Of a DNA stretch of 64,000 nucleotides, positions 1 to 8,973 are shown piece after piece. Each line of letters opens with the position of its first letter. Position 1 is the stretch's first letter. The stretch is taken from positions 1 to 64,000 of the forward strand of contig NZ_JAOVZT010000013.1 of NCBI RefSeq assembly GCF_025716945.1, given 5' to 3'. Origin of the DNA: Geodermatophilus sp. YIM 151500 (GTDB lineage Bacteria; Actinomycetota; Actinomycetes; Mycobacteriales; Geodermatophilaceae). A program made the position numbers and the translations under genes. The notes under the pieces were generated by a model. That model searched no databases, had not been told where the DNA came from, and saw only the letters and a list, made by a program, of their open reading frames with translations.

Positions 1-79
1 GGCCATCACTTCAAGTTCACGACCGGTTACCCAACACCCTCTGAGCCCGCACCCGCCGACGCGAGAACGGAGCACTCCG

Positions 80-1249
80 GTGGAAGGCATCGAGAACGTC
101 CCGGCCGTGCCCGACAAGGTCCCCGTCGCGGGTACGTGCGCCGACCGGTTCAGCCCGGTCCGCGACGCGTTCGCCTACAACCTCGGCACGGGCCAGGACG
201 TGGGGGCGTCGGTCGCGGTGTTCCTCGACGGCGAGCCCGTGGTCGACCTGTGGGGCGGCTACTTCGACGGCACCTACACCCGGCCCTTCGGGGCCGACAC
301 GATCGTCCAGGGCTACTCGACGACGAAGACGGTCACGGCGCTCTGCGCCCTGGTGCTCGCCGACTGGGGCAAGGTCGACCTCGACGCGCCGGTCGCCCGG
401 TACTGGCCGGAGTTCGCGGCCGAGGGCAAGGCCGACGTCGAGGTCCGGCAGCTGCTCGGGCACACCTCGGGGCTGTGCGGATGGGACGTCCCGATGACGC
501 TCCGCGACGTGTACGACCGGGAGAAGTCGACGGCGCTGCTGGCCCGGCAGGCGCCGCTGTGGAAGCCCGGTCGCACGAGCGGGTACCACGGGATGAACCA
601 GGGGCACCTCGTCGGCGAGGTGATCCGACGGGTCACCGGGAAGACGCTCGGCACCTTCCTCCAGGAGGACGTCGCGGGTCCGCTCGGCGTCGCCCCCGAC
701 TACCACATCGGCACACCCCCGGCGTTCGACGACAAGGTGTCCCCGCTCATCCAGGGGGCCCAGCACGACCCGGCGACCGACAACCGGTTCCACAGCCTCG
801 CGCTGCAGAACCCGCACCAGACACCGCAGGACACCTGGGCGCTGGAGTGGCGGCGGGCCGAGATCGGCGCGCTGAACGGGCACGGCAACGCCCGGGGTCT
901 CGCCACGATGCAGTCGGTCCTGGCCTGCGGGAGCGCGAACGGCGTCCAGATGATGTCGGACGCCGGCCGCCTCCGCGCGCTGGAGCAGCAGTCCGACGGC
1001 GTGGATCTGGTGCTCGGTGTGCCCTGCCGATGGGCGATGGGCTACTCGCTGGAGACGTCGATCTTCCCCTGGGCGCCGCCGGACTCGCGCGCGGCCTGGT
1101 GGGCCGGCAACGGCGGCGCGATGTCCTTCGTCGACCTGGATGCGCGCCTGGCCATCGGGTTCACGCCGAACCGCTGGATCAGCGGGCCGCACGAGCAGAC
1201 CCGCAGCCGACGCATCATCGCGGCCGCGTACCAGAGCCTGGCCGGCTGA
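80..1249 (+). CDS. Serine hydrolase, class C beta-lactamase/EstB fold
   Basis: A 389-residue cytoplasmic protein (no signal peptide) of the serine beta-lactamase-like esterase family. The nucleophile motif S-x-x-K is S80-T-T-K83, the second catalytic motif is around Y169 (Y-H-G-M-N), and the third-motif position reads G-N-G-G near residue 343. Family members are usually esterases or carboxyl hydrolases rather than true beta-lactamases; the substrate cannot be told from sequence. The GTG start at 80 follows a purine-rich stretch (GAGAACGGAG). It is followed after 32 nt by the CPBP protease gene on the same strand, so the two may be co-transcribed. Confidence 0.85.
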   Translation: MEGIENVPAVPDKVPVAGTCADRFSPVRDAFAYNLGTGQDVGASVAVFLDGEPVVDLWGGYFDGTYTRPFGADTIVQGYSTTKTVTALCALVLADWGKVDLDAPVARYWPEFAAEGKADVEVRQLLGHTSGLCGWDVPMTLRDVYDREKSTALLARQAPLWKPGRTSGYHGMNQGHLVGEVIRRVTGKTLGTFLQEDVAGPLGVAPDYHIGTPPAFDDKVSPLIQGAQHDPATDNRFHSLALQNPHQTPQDTWALEWRRAEIGALNGHGNARGLATMQSVLACGSANGVQMMSDAGRLRALEQQSDGVDLVLGVPCRWAMGYSLETSIFPWAPPDSRAAWWAGNGGAMSFVDLDARLAIGFTPNRWISGPHEQTRSRRIIAAAYQSLAG

Positions 1250-1281
1250 GGCCGAGGCGCGGCCGGGTCGGGGAGGCGGTC

Positions 1282-2076
1282 GTGGGCCTGCGGTGGTGGT
1301 CGCGGTTCCTGGCCGGGTTCGCCGTGCTGTACGGCGTCCTCGCCGGGACGGCGGCGGTCGATGCCAGCGGCCGCTACGGGCTGGCGATCCTGGGTGCGGT
1401 GCTGCTGGCCGGCGGGGTGGTCGAGCGAGCGCTCGACGGCACGGGCCCGCGCGCCGCGCTGCGCCGGCTCGGGCTCGGCCGCCCGGAGCGGCGGGCCCTC
1501 GCGGTGGCCGCCGCCGTGTCCGCTGTGGTGGTCCTGGTCCACCCGCTGTTCGCGGTGGCGACCGGCGCGGCGCTCGGCCTGCACCCGGACTGGCCGCTGC
1601 TCCTCGTCGGCGTGTTCGCCTTCCACGGGGTGGCGGAGGAGGTCGTGTGGCGCGGCTACGCGTTCCGGCGGCTGCGGGCCGGGCGGTCGTTCGGCCGCGC
1701 GGTGGCCTGCACCATGCCGCTGCTCGCGGCCACCCACGTCCCCGTCGTCGTCGGCTCCGGTCCGGCCGTGGGCGGCGCCGCGATGCTCGTCGCCGCGGTC
1801 ACCTCCCTCCCGCTGGCCTACCTGTACGAGACCGGACGGGGCACGGTGTGGGCCCCGGCGCTGGTGCACACCGCGATCGACAGCTTCAAGCTCGTCGTCG
1901 TCCCCTCGGCGGTGCTGACCACGTACTCGCTGGCGCTCGCCGCCACCGCTCTCGTCGTCCCGCTGCTGGCGCTCGCCGTGCCCCGCCGCCTGCTGGCCGG
2001 CCGGGCCCGGCCGGCCGAGCGGCAGCGGGTACCCGACCGCGCCGGTCGGGCCGGCGGCGGCGACCCCGCGGGGTAG
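1282..2076 (+). CDS. CPBP family intramembrane glutamic protease
   Basis: A 264-residue polytopic membrane protein of the CPBP/Abi (type II CAAX prenyl endopeptidase-like) family. The diagnostic E-E-x-x-x-R motif is present (AEEVVWRG, about residue 122), followed by the two later conserved histidines in the THVPVV and ALVHTAID helices. Roughly seven hydrophobic segments are visible. The family cleaves membrane-embedded substrates or processes peptides such as bacteriocins; the substrate here is unknown. The GTG start at 1282 was chosen because GGGGAGG lies just upstream; an unrelated frame reads through from further 5'. It converges with the flavoprotein gene at 2116. Confidence 0.85.
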   Translation: MGLRWWSRFLAGFAVLYGVLAGTAAVDASGRYGLAILGAVLLAGGVVERALDGTGPRAALRRLGLGRPERRALAVAAAVSAVVVLVHPLFAVATGAALGLHPDWPLLLVGVFAFHGVAEEVVWRGYAFRRLRAGRSFGRAVACTMPLLAATHVPVVVGSGPAVGGAAMLVAAVTSLPLAYLYETGRGTVWAPALVHTAIDSFKLVVVPSAVLTTYSLALAATALVVPLLALAVPRRLLAGRARPAERQRVPDRAGRAGGGDPAG

Positions 2077-2115
2077 CCGCGCCCGGCACCGCTGCCGGCG
2101 ACGGCGTCCGGCGGC

Positions 2116-3375
2116 CTAGCCCACCGGGTCCGCGAGCCGCGCGCCCGCCCCGAGGCCGGACAGGATCCGGCCGACCACCGCCGAGGCGTCGTGGCGGACG
2201 CCGTCGATGAACGTGGAGTTGCGCCGGCTCTGCAGCCGCGCGCCGACGACGTGCAGTCCCGGCGCGGCGGTGGTGCCGTGCACGTGGCGGATCTCGCCGT
2301 CCGCATCGAGCACCGGGACGTGCAGCCACGGGTAGTCGCGCCGGTAGCCGGTGGCCCACACGACGCCGGTGATGCCGGCCGCGGCGAGGTCCAGCTCCAC
2401 GGGGGCGCCGTCGGTGCGCGCTCCGGGGACGTCCGGCGGTACCGGGGCGATCTCGTCGTCGAGACCGACCGCGTGCGCGTAGGCGTCCATGCGCCGGAGC
2501 AGCCCGCGCAGCCGGTCGTCGGCCGCCCTCGTGGTCGAGGCCAGGTCGTCGCCGAACCGGACCCGCGTGCCGTCGGCACCGCGGAGGCGACCGACCAGCG
2601 TCACGCCGCGGTCCTGCAGCGACGGCAGGTCGACGTCGCGGAGGTCGTCCCGGCCGGCCAGCTGCACCGACGGCTCCGCCACCGCCCGGCCGGGAGCCAC
2701 GTGGACGGGGGTGCGACGGTCGAGGAGGCGCATCGCGTCCAGCCACCACATGACGTCCAGGCCGCGGTAGGTGCGGGTGAGGCGGCGGTGACGCCCGACG
2801 GCGAGGACCACGCGGCGGCCCGCGGCGGCCAGCTCGTCGGCCAGCTGGACGCCGGACGCCGAGGCGCCCACGACCAGCACGCCGCCGTCGGGCAGGGCGT
2901 CGGCGTTGCGGTACGTGGTGGCCGACTGCTGCACCACGCCCGGGGCGAGACCGGCGGCCGAGGCGGGCACCAGCGGCAGGTCGCACCAGCCGGTGGCGAC
3001 GACGACGGAGCGGGTGTGCCAGCTGCCCGACGAGGTGTCGACCCGGTAGCCGTCGCCGTCCGCCCGGACCGATCGGACGTCGGTGTCCTGCAGCACCGGT
3101 GCGTCGGAGGCCACGGCGTAGGCGGCCAGGTAGTCGACGACCGCACGCGCGGGCATGAAGCCCGCCGCGTCCGGACCGGCGTAGCGCCACCCCGGCAGGC
3201 GGCTCATCCAGTTGGGGGTCAGCAGGCGCAGCGACTCCCACGGACGGGCCCGCCACCGTTCGGCGACGCGGCCGCGCTCCAGGACGACGTGGTCGACGCC
3301 CGCGCGTCCGAGCAGGTGGCTCACCGCGAGACCGGCCTGGCCGGCTCCGATGACCGCGACGGTCGTGGAGATCAT
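2116..3375 (-). CDS. FMO-like NAD(P)H-dependent flavoprotein monooxygenase
   Basis: A 419-residue flavoprotein of the FMO / 'putative flavoprotein involved in K+ transport' type. The FAD-binding G10-x-G12-x-x-G15 is at the N terminus (VAVIGAGQAG), a second dinucleotide motif (VLVVGASASG) sits mid-protein for NADPH, and the ATG-type hinge motifs VVVATGW and VVWATGY are present. Probably oxygenates a small organic substrate; which one is unknown. The ATG at 3375 is preferred over an in-frame start 27 nt upstream because GGGGAGGGG precedes it. It is transcribed from a promoter with a three-unit 11-bp-spaced direct repeat (3418-3460) and is the last member of the adjacent BTAD-regulator cluster. 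Confidence 0.85.
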   Translation of the reverse strand: MISTTVAVIGAGQAGLAVSHLLGRAGVDHVVLERGRVAERWRARPWESLRLLTPNWMSRLPGWRYAGPDAAGFMPARAVVDYLAAYAVASDAPVLQDTDVRSVRADGDGYRVDTSSGSWHTRSVVVATGWCDLPLVPASAAGLAPGVVQQSATTYRNADALPDGGVLVVGASASGVQLADELAAAGRRVVLAVGRHRRLTRTYRGLDVMWWLDAMRLLDRRTPVHVAPGRAVAEPSVQLAGRDDLRDVDLPSLQDRGVTLVGRLRGADGTRVRFGDDLASTTRAADDRLRGLLRRMDAYAHAVGLDDEIAPVPPDVPGARTDGAPVELDLAAAGITGVVWATGYRRDYPWLHVPVLDADGEIRHVHGTTAAPGLHVVGARLQSRRNSTFIDGVRHDASAVVGRILSGLGAGARLADPVG

Positions 3376-3417
3376 GGGAACCCCTCCCCGGACCCGGTGC
3401 ACTGCTTGACGTCGCCG

Positions 3418-3460
3418 ACGCTAGGGACGCCGCCTTGCACGGACCTTGCGCCGTCCTTGC
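3418..3460 (-). promoter_or_regulatory. SARP/BTAD-type operator and promoter of the flavoprotein gene
   Basis: Reading toward the flavoprotein gene, three identical GCAAGG hexamers start exactly 11 bp apart (plus-strand CCTTGC at 3433, 3444 and 3455). Nine nucleotides after the last copy comes the -10-like TAGCGT (3423-3418). A transcript start near 3411 leaves a leader of about 36 nt. Direct repeats on one helix face, ending just upstream of the -10 and replacing the -35, is the known layout of SARP (AfsR/ActII-ORF4 type) sites. The regulator encoded at 4633-7785 is the obvious candidate, by inference. Confidence 0.75.
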
Positions 3461-3517
3461 CGGGCCCTGCCGCCCGCGAGCCAGGGCCCGTGCGGCGCCG
3501 GGTGGAGCCCGCGCCGG

Positions 3518-3829
3518 TCAGGCCAGCGGCAGGGACAGCGCCGCATAGGCGCAGCCGCCCGCGCCCACGACCCAGAGCATCGACCGGCCGCGCCAGGCCA
3601 GCAGGGCGCCGACCCCGACGGCGAGCAGCACGGCGGGATCCGGCCGGGACCCGGCACCGCTGCCGACGACGGCGAGCACGACCAGGGCGGTCACGGCCCC
3701 GGTGCCGGCGTGCCGCAGCGCGTCGGCCATCCGCGGAGGCAGTCCGAAGCGCTCGACGGCGAGGAAGGGGAGCAGCCGGACGGCCAGGCTGGCCGCCCCC
3801 ACGGCCAGGACGCAGAGCCAGACGACCAT
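3518..3829 (-). CDS. azlD: AzlD-like branched-chain amino acid exporter subunit
   Basis: A 103-residue hydrophobic protein with about four membrane segments, matching the small AzlD partner of AzlC (the AzlC/BrnF-type exporter uses the large plus small subunit to export branched-chain amino acids and analogues such as 4-azaleucine). The ATG shares its A with the azlC stop (TGATG), and AGGAGG lies just upstream, so translation is coupled. The 140 nt between its stop and the next gene hold the SARP-like promoter of the flavoprotein gene. Confidence 0.8.
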   Translation of the reverse strand: MVVWLCVLAVGAASLAVRLLPFLAVERFGLPPRMADALRHAGTGAVTALVVLAVVGSGAGSRPDPAVLLAVGVGALLAWRGRSMLWVVGAGGCAYAALSLPLA

Positions 3830-4560
3830 CACGACCTCCTGCGGGAGACGACGGACCCGGCGATCCCGGCCGCGGCCATCGCCAGCAGCACGTCCGCCCC
3901 GGGCAGGAGGGGCCGGGCGGCGAGTGCCGTGACCACCGCGGCCACGACCGCGGCGAGGCCGCCGGGGCGTCGCACGTGCGGGACGACGAGCGCGAGCAGG
4001 CACAGCGGCACGGCCACCGCCAGGTGCGTCGCCAGGCCGTCGACGCGTCCGACGACGCTGCCGACGGTGACCACGGCCAGCCAGCCGACGGTCATCGCGA
4101 CCGCGGCACCGGCGTAGTGGACACGGGCACCGACGGGATCGGTCGGCTCCCGGGCGCGCCGCTCGGCCACCGCCCAGGTGGGCTCGACGACCGTGGCGGC
4201 CGCGAGCACCTTCCAGCGCAGCGGGGCACCGGCGAAGACGGGGGCCAGCGAGGTGCTGTACACGGCCAGCCGGGCGTTCACCAGCACGGTGACGAGCACG
4301 GCGGTCCACGCGGCGGCGCCGTCCCGGAGCATCTGCAGCAGGGTGAGCTGGGCGCTGCCGCCGTAGACCAGCAGCGTGCCGGTCCAGGCGGCGAGCACGT
4401 CGGTGCTGCCGCCCACGGCCGCCCCGACGAGCAGCGCGAAGGGGGCCAGGCCGACGACCAGCGGCGCGGCGGCCCGCGCGCCGGCGCGGAACTCCGCGCG
4501 GCGGCCGGCCGGAGCCGGGCTCCGGCCGGCCCGGGGAGAGGGGCGCAGCGCTGCAGCCAT
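3829..4560 (-). CDS. azlC: AzlC-like branched-chain amino acid exporter permease
   Basis: A 243-residue inner-membrane permease of the AzlC family; the typical GGSAQ segment and NARLAVYSTSLAP helix are visible, after a basic N-terminal stretch of about 25 residues. With AzlD it should form an exporter for branched-chain amino acids or structurally related compounds. The start ATG at 4560 lies only about 8 nt from a -10-like hexamer, so the message would be leaderless or nearly so. Its promoter carries an 11-bp-spaced triple repeat like those of the flavoprotein and OsmC genes, which puts export in the same putative regulon. Confidence 0.85.
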   Translation of the reverse strand: MAAALRPSPRAGRSPAPAGRRAEFRAGARAAAPLVVGLAPFALLVGAAVGGSTDVLAAWTGTLLVYGGSAQLTLLQMLRDGAAAWTAVLVTVLVNARLAVYSTSLAPVFAGAPLRWKVLAAATVVEPTWAVAERRAREPTDPVGARVHYAGAAVAMTVGWLAVVTVGSVVGRVDGLATHLAVAVPLCLLALVVPHVRRPGGLAAVVAAVVTALAARPLLPGADVLLAMAAAGIAGSVVSRRRS

Positions 4561-4567
4561 GCCGGGC

Positions 4568-4610
4568 AGCGTCTCCGACCGGCCTTTCCCCGACCTTCCA
4601 CCGCGCTTCC
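4568..4610 (-). promoter_or_regulatory. SARP/BTAD-type operator and promoter of azlCD
   Basis: On the coding strand the hexamers GGAAGC, GGAAGG and GAAAGG occur at 11-bp steps (plus-strand copies start at 4605, 4594 and 4583). Nine nucleotides later is GACGCT (4573-4568), a weak -10 that keeps A2 and T6. The geometry is identical to the flavoprotein and osmC promoters although the hexamers diverge. The first transcribed base should fall at or next to the azlC ATG. Confidence 0.65.
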
Positions 4611-4632
4611 ACCCCGACCGGGCGGGAGCGGG

Positions 4633-7600
4633 TCAGCCGGCGGCTGCCGGGTGCCCGGCGACGGAGGCCCGGCACCGGACGGCGTCGAGCGGCTGGCCGG
4701 CGGTCTCGAACAGCGCCGCGGCCGCGGCCAGCAGCCGGCCGGCGGCCTCCTCGTCGCCCTCGGCGCGGGCCACGTGCGCGCGGGTCTCGCACAGCGCCGC
4801 CTGCCAGGCGGTGCCGTCCCAGCGCGCCACGACCGTCTCGGCGGTGGCCAGGAACCGCCGGGCACGGTCGAGCTCACCGCCGGCGGCGCAGGCCCGCGCT
4901 GCCGGCAGGGCGAACATGATGGCGCAGAACGGGCAGTGGTCCTCGGGCGCGAGGCTGCTCTCCGCGCGGTCCACGACCGCGAGCGAGGTCGTCACGTCGT
5001 CCGCCCCGTCGATCATCGTCGCGTAGATCCGCGGCAGCAGGCACTGGGCGACGATCGACCAGCGGGCCAGCGGCAGCGCGCGCTGCAGCAACGGCGCGGC
5101 GGCCGCCGGATCGCCGCGGCGCACGTGCACCTCGGCGAGCCGCTGCAGCGCCACCGCTTCGCCGCCGGGCATCTCCAGGCCGTGGTGGAGGTCGGCGGCG
5201 TCGGTCAGCTCCGCCTCGGCCAGGTCCAGGTCGCCCTTGAGCAGCGCCGCCTCGCCGGCCAGCGCCGCGGCGAAGCCGACCGCACGCAGCGCGCCGGCCT
5301 TCTCCGCGGTGCGGCGCAGGTCGGCCGCCAGGGCGAGCACCTCGTCGTAGGGCGTGGGACCGTACAGCAGCACCTCGGCGACGCACAGGTGGGAGTCGAA
5401 CAGCTGCACGGCGAGGTCGGGACGCTGCACCCCGGTGCGCAGCTCCGCCCGCAACTGCTGGAACCACTCGCCGCGGTAGTGGGCCAGCAGGCCCTGCAGG
5501 GTGACCAGCTCGAACAGCCGCAGGTCCGTCGGCCCGCCCAGGGCGATCCGGCGGCGCGCCTCGGCCGCCGCGTCCGCGGCCGTCCCGAAGTCCCGGCGGT
5601 ACAGCGCCAGCGTGCCGCGGACCATGAGCAGGTCGCCGTCGTTGGCGCTGCCGTCGAGGGCCAGCCCGTCGAGCGCGATGGTGGCGGTCTCCAGGTCACC
5701 GCGCTGGGTCGCCGTGCGCGCCAGGCGGGTGCGCAGCCGGTTCCGGGCGACCGGTTCGTCGGTGGCCGACAGCGCCTCGCGGTAGGCGTCGAGCGCTCCG
5801 AGGTCGCCACAGGCGGCGAGCAGGTCGGCGCGCAGGGCGAGCAGATCCGCCCGGTCCTCGCCGGTGGCCGATCCGCGCACCGTCTCCAGCATCGCCAGCG
5901 CGTCCCGGTAGGCGCCGAGCGCGGCCTCGGTCCTGACGGCCTCGAGCACCCAGGGCACGGCGGCCGCCGTGTTCCCGGCGTGCACCAGGTGGTGCCCGAT
6001 CCGGCCGGGGGAGCGGCCGAGCCGCTGCAGCGCACGGGCCGCCGCGCGGTGCGCCGCGCGGCGGCCGCCCTGGCCGAGCCACCGGTCGAGGAGGGCTTCC
6101 CGCTGCAGCGCATGACCGAAGGCGAGTCCCTCGCGCGTTCGGCGGAGCAACCGCGCGGCCAGGGCCGCCTCCAGGACGGCGTACGCCTCCGCGTCGGTCA
6201 TACCGGACAGGGCGACGAACTCGTCGGTGTCGAACGACGACCCGAGCACCGCCGCCTGCGCCAGCGCCCGCAGCACCCCCGGATCGAGCTCCGCGGGCAG
6301 GAAGGCGGCCCCCGGTGGTGCGCTCGGGTCGGCCGCGACCACCCGCGCCCCCTCCACGACGGCGAAGGGCAACCCGCCGGACGCGGCGGCGACGGCCCGC
6401 AGCAGCTCCGGCGGCGCGTCGGGGGCGTGCCGGGCGGCGAGCGCCTCGGCGTCCGGCGGCCGCAGCGGGCGCAGGTCCAGGACGGCGGCGCTCCCGCGCC
6501 CCTGCAGGCTGCTCCGCACGTCGGCCAGCACACCGCCGTCGGCCGGACGGTGCCCGACCACGATCGCGACCCGCTCGGTGACGGTGGAACGGGCGAGGAA
6601 GTGCACCAGGCGCAGGCTCGCCTCGTCGGCCTCGTGCAGGTCGTCCAGGAGCAGCACCGCCCCGCCGCCGGCGGCGGCCAGCCGCAGCAGCTCCGCGGTC
6701 GCGACGAACAGCCGCTGGTGCGCTCCCTGCCCGTCCCACTCGCCGTGCCGCCCGGACAGCGCCCGCTCGATCTCCTCGCGCATGTGGTCGTCCAGCCCGT
6801 CGAGCAGGGCGGGGTGCCGGCGGCAGAGGTCGGCGAACGCCTCCAGCACGGGGGCGTAGGGCCAGGCGCCGTCGATGCGCGCGGCGGCGCCGGAGCCGAC
6901 GCGCATCCGCAGTGCCGCGGCCTCGTGCCCGACCGCGGTGAGCAGGCTCGTCTTGCCGACGCCGGCCGGACCGCCGACGAACAGCACCCGTCCCCGGCCG
7001 GCGTGCACCCCGGCCAGCACCTGCCGGACCCAGGCGAGCTCCTGGCGGCGGCCCAGCAGGCCCGGCCCCCGCGGTGCGGCGGCCACGGTCGCGCCGGACG
7101 CGAGCAGCGAGTCCCGGAACCGGGCCGCCTCGGGGCTGAGTCCGACGCCGAGTTCGGTGCGCAGCGCCCGCTCCAGCCGCTCGAACTGGCGCAGAGCCGC
7201 GGGGCGGTCACCGGCCGCCGCCAGCCGCCGGGCCACCTCGACGTGCGCGCGCTCGTCGGCCGGATCGGCGGCGGCGACGTCGCCCCACCGGCCGGCCAGG
7301 CGCAGCACGTCCTGGTGCAGCAGCCGGAGCCGGTCCCGGAGCTCGCCGGTCCACGGCTCGTAGAGGTCGTCGGGCAGCAGGTCGCCGGGGTAGGTGTCGG
7401 CCGCCGCGCCCGCCGCGGCGGGGTCGGCGGCGGTCACGGCGGCGCGGGCCATCCCCTCGAAGGCGACGGCGTCCACGGTGACGCGGTCATCGGGGTGGAG
7501 GGCGACCGCCTCGTCGGAGAGGACGAGCGACCCGTCGGTGCCGAGCCACCGGCGCGCGTAGTGGGCCGCCTGGTGCAGCCGGGGTGCCGCCGCGGTCGGG

Positions 7601-7785
7601 TCGTCGTCGGGCCAGAGCGCGGCGAGCACCCGCTCCCGGTGCAGCCTGCGGCCGGGAGCGAGCGCGAGCAGCTTGACCAGCGAGGCGGCGGAGCGCCGGC
7701 GCCAGCCGCCCGGGGGCAGCCGACGTCCGTCGACGGCCACGTCGAAGCCGCCGAGGACGCGGACGTCGATCTCGTGGGCGTCCAC
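4633..7785 (-). CDS. Large SARP-type regulator: winged helix, BTAD, STAND ATPase, TPR-like tail
   Basis: A 1050-residue transcription factor. Residues 1-100 form an OmpR-like winged helix, about 105-245 a bacterial transcriptional activation (BTAD) domain, and about 245-500 a P-loop STAND ATPase with Walker A G271-GPAGVGKTS-280 and Walker B AVLLLDD (376-382). About 600-1050 are TPR-like helical repeats that may sense a ligand. No C-terminal LuxR helix-turn-helix is present, so DNA contact should be N-terminal, as in AfsR-like proteins. GTG start at 7785, 30 nt after the FAD monooxygenase stop; a TAGGCT at 7808-7803 could be an extra own promoter. It sits inside a gene group whose promoters carry SARP-type repeats, suggesting local control and autoregulation through the osmC operon. 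Confidence 0.88.
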   Translation of the reverse strand: MDAHEIDVRVLGGFDVAVDGRRLPPGGWRRRSAASLVKLLALAPGRRLHRERVLAALWPDDDPTAAAPRLHQAAHYARRWLGTDGSLVLSDEAVALHPDDRVTVDAVAFEGMARAAVTAADPAAAGAAADTYPGDLLPDDLYEPWTGELRDRLRLLHQDVLRLAGRWGDVAAADPADERAHVEVARRLAAAGDRPAALRQFERLERALRTELGVGLSPEAARFRDSLLASGATVAAAPRGPGLLGRRQELAWVRQVLAGVHAGRGRVLFVGGPAGVGKTSLLTAVGHEAAALRMRVGSGAAARIDGAWPYAPVLEAFADLCRRHPALLDGLDDHMREEIERALSGRHGEWDGQGAHQRLFVATAELLRLAAAGGGAVLLLDDLHEADEASLRLVHFLARSTVTERVAIVVGHRPADGGVLADVRSSLQGRGSAAVLDLRPLRPPDAEALAARHAPDAPPELLRAVAAASGGLPFAVVEGARVVAADPSAPPGAAFLPAELDPGVLRALAQAAVLGSSFDTDEFVALSGMTDAEAYAVLEAALAARLLRRTREGLAFGHALQREALLDRWLGQGGRRAAHRAAARALQRLGRSPGRIGHHLVHAGNTAAAVPWVLEAVRTEAALGAYRDALAMLETVRGSATGEDRADLLALRADLLAACGDLGALDAYREALSATDEPVARNRLRTRLARTATQRGDLETATIALDGLALDGSANDGDLLMVRGTLALYRRDFGTAADAAAEARRRIALGGPTDLRLFELVTLQGLLAHYRGEWFQQLRAELRTGVQRPDLAVQLFDSHLCVAEVLLYGPTPYDEVLALAADLRRTAEKAGALRAVGFAAALAGEAALLKGDLDLAEAELTDAADLHHGLEMPGGEAVALQRLAEVHVRRGDPAAAAPLLQRALPLARWSIVAQCLLPRIYATMIDGADDVTTSLAVVDRAESSLAPEDHCPFCAIMFALPAARACAAGGELDRARRFLATAETVVARWDGTAWQAALCETRAHVARAEGDEEAAGRLLAAAAALFETAGQPLDAVRCRASVAGHPAAAG

Positions 7786-7815
7786 CCGACCAGCCCCGGC
7801 CGAGCCTAGGGCCGC

Positions 7816-8973
7816 TCAGGCCGCCCGAGGGAGGCCTGCGAGCAGGTCGACCTCGTCGGTCATCGCCGAGGCCATCTGCCGGAGCAGCACCCGGATGCCG
7901 TCGAGGTCCCAGTCGTGGGCGGCCACCCGCTCGACCACGGCCAGCATCGGGAGGGACAGGTCGTCCCGCGCCCGGGCGTACCGCCGCAGGGACGCCGCCT
8001 GGGCCGGCCCGGGGCGCGGTGCCTCGACCACCGCCCGGGCCAGCAGTTCGGCGTCGCGGAGCGCGGCGGTCATCCCGTGCGTGCTGAGCGGGTCCTTCCA
8101 GTACCCGGCGTCCCCGACCAGCGCCCAGCCCGGACCGGCGGCGGCCCGCAGGTGCCCGGGCGTGCCGCGGACGTGGCGGACCGCGCCCCGCGGCTCCGCG
8201 CCGGCGAGCCCCTCGCCCAGCGAGGTGCGCCCGGCCAGGGCGCGCAGCGCGCCCTGCGGTCCGACGTCGCGGACCAGCCCGGCGACCCGGTCCGGCCGGC
8301 CACCGGCGAAGACGCAGGTGAGGCCGTCGTTGGTGGGGATGGTGCCGGCGCTCACCCCGCGGTCGTAGTACCAGCCGTACCCGTCCGCGGGCAGGCCGGC
8401 CCAGTAGCCGTAGACCACCCCGGTCGCCGACCGTCCGGCGAACCGCAGCGCGGCACCGGCCTCGGCCGCGACCAGCGAGGAGCGCCCGTCGGCACCGATC
8501 ACCAGCGCGGTGCGTTCGGTGCGGGCGGTGCCGTCGCGGTCCGTCGTCCGGACGCCGGTCACCCGGCCCACGGCGTCGCGGAGCAGTCCGGTCACCCGGG
8601 TGCCGTGCCGCACGGTCGCCCCGGCACGTGCGGCGGCATCGACCAGCACGCGGTCGAGCAGCGTGCGCCGCGGCGCGTACAGCGCCTCGACCCCCGAGCT
8701 CGGCCGCACCGACACCGGGACCTCGTCGTCCCCGTAGTGGAAGACGACCCGGTGCACCGCCGGCGTGCCCGCCGCGACGATCTCGTCCAGCAGGCCCCAG
8801 CGCCGCAGCTGCAGCACGCCGGCCCGCATCAGCGCGTGGGTCGAGACGGTGTCACTGCCCCGGCGGCTGCGGTCCAGGCAGAGCACCCGGAGACCGGCCC
8901 GGGCCAGCAGCAGCGCGGTGGAGGCGCCCGCCACCCGGCCGCCCACCACCACGGCGTCCCAGCGGCCGGTCAC
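7816..8973 (-). CDS. Class A FAD-dependent monooxygenase / FixC-like oxidoreductase
   Basis: A 385-residue flavoprotein of the FAD_binding_3 type. It has the N-terminal dinucleotide motif (VVVGGRVAGAS), the D-G motif (VIGADGRSS) and the G-D motif binding the FAD ribityl chain (ALVGDAGYWKDP, about residue 290). No signal peptide or membrane helix is evident. Class A monooxygenases hydroxylate aromatic or polyketide substrates, while the related geranylgeranyl-reductase group reduces isoprenoids; sequence alone does not decide. The GTG start at 8973 overlaps the preceding 42-codon ORF by GTGA. It is the third gene after osmC, with the BTAD regulator 30 nt downstream, so it probably belongs to that operon. 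Confidence 0.82.
   Translation of the reverse strand: MTGRWDAVVVGGRVAGASTALLLARAGLRVLCLDRSRRGSDTVSTHALMRAGVLQLRRWGLLDEIVAAGTPAVHRVVFHYGDDEVPVSVRPSSGVEALYAPRRTLLDRVLVDAAARAGATVRHGTRVTGLLRDAVGRVTGVRTTDRDGTARTERTALVIGADGRSSLVAAEAGAALRFAGRSATGVVYGYWAGLPADGYGWYYDRGVSAGTIPTNDGLTCVFAGGRPDRVAGLVRDVGPQGALRALAGRTSLGEGLAGAEPRGAVRHVRGTPGHLRAAAGPGWALVGDAGYWKDPLSTHGMTAALRDAELLARAVVEAPRPGPAQAASLRRYARARDDLSLPMLAVVERVAAHDWDLDGIRVLLRQMASAMTDEVDLLAGLPRAA

Noticed and set aside
2191-7809. Very long plus-strand open frame (1872 codons) opposite the regulator cluster
   Set aside because: Low-complexity Arg/Gly/Pro-rich translation, mirror of the minus-strand genes; high G+C removes stop codons. No ribosome-binding site or domain. 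Same judgement for 58721-63316 upstream of the M48 gene and for 32726-36859.
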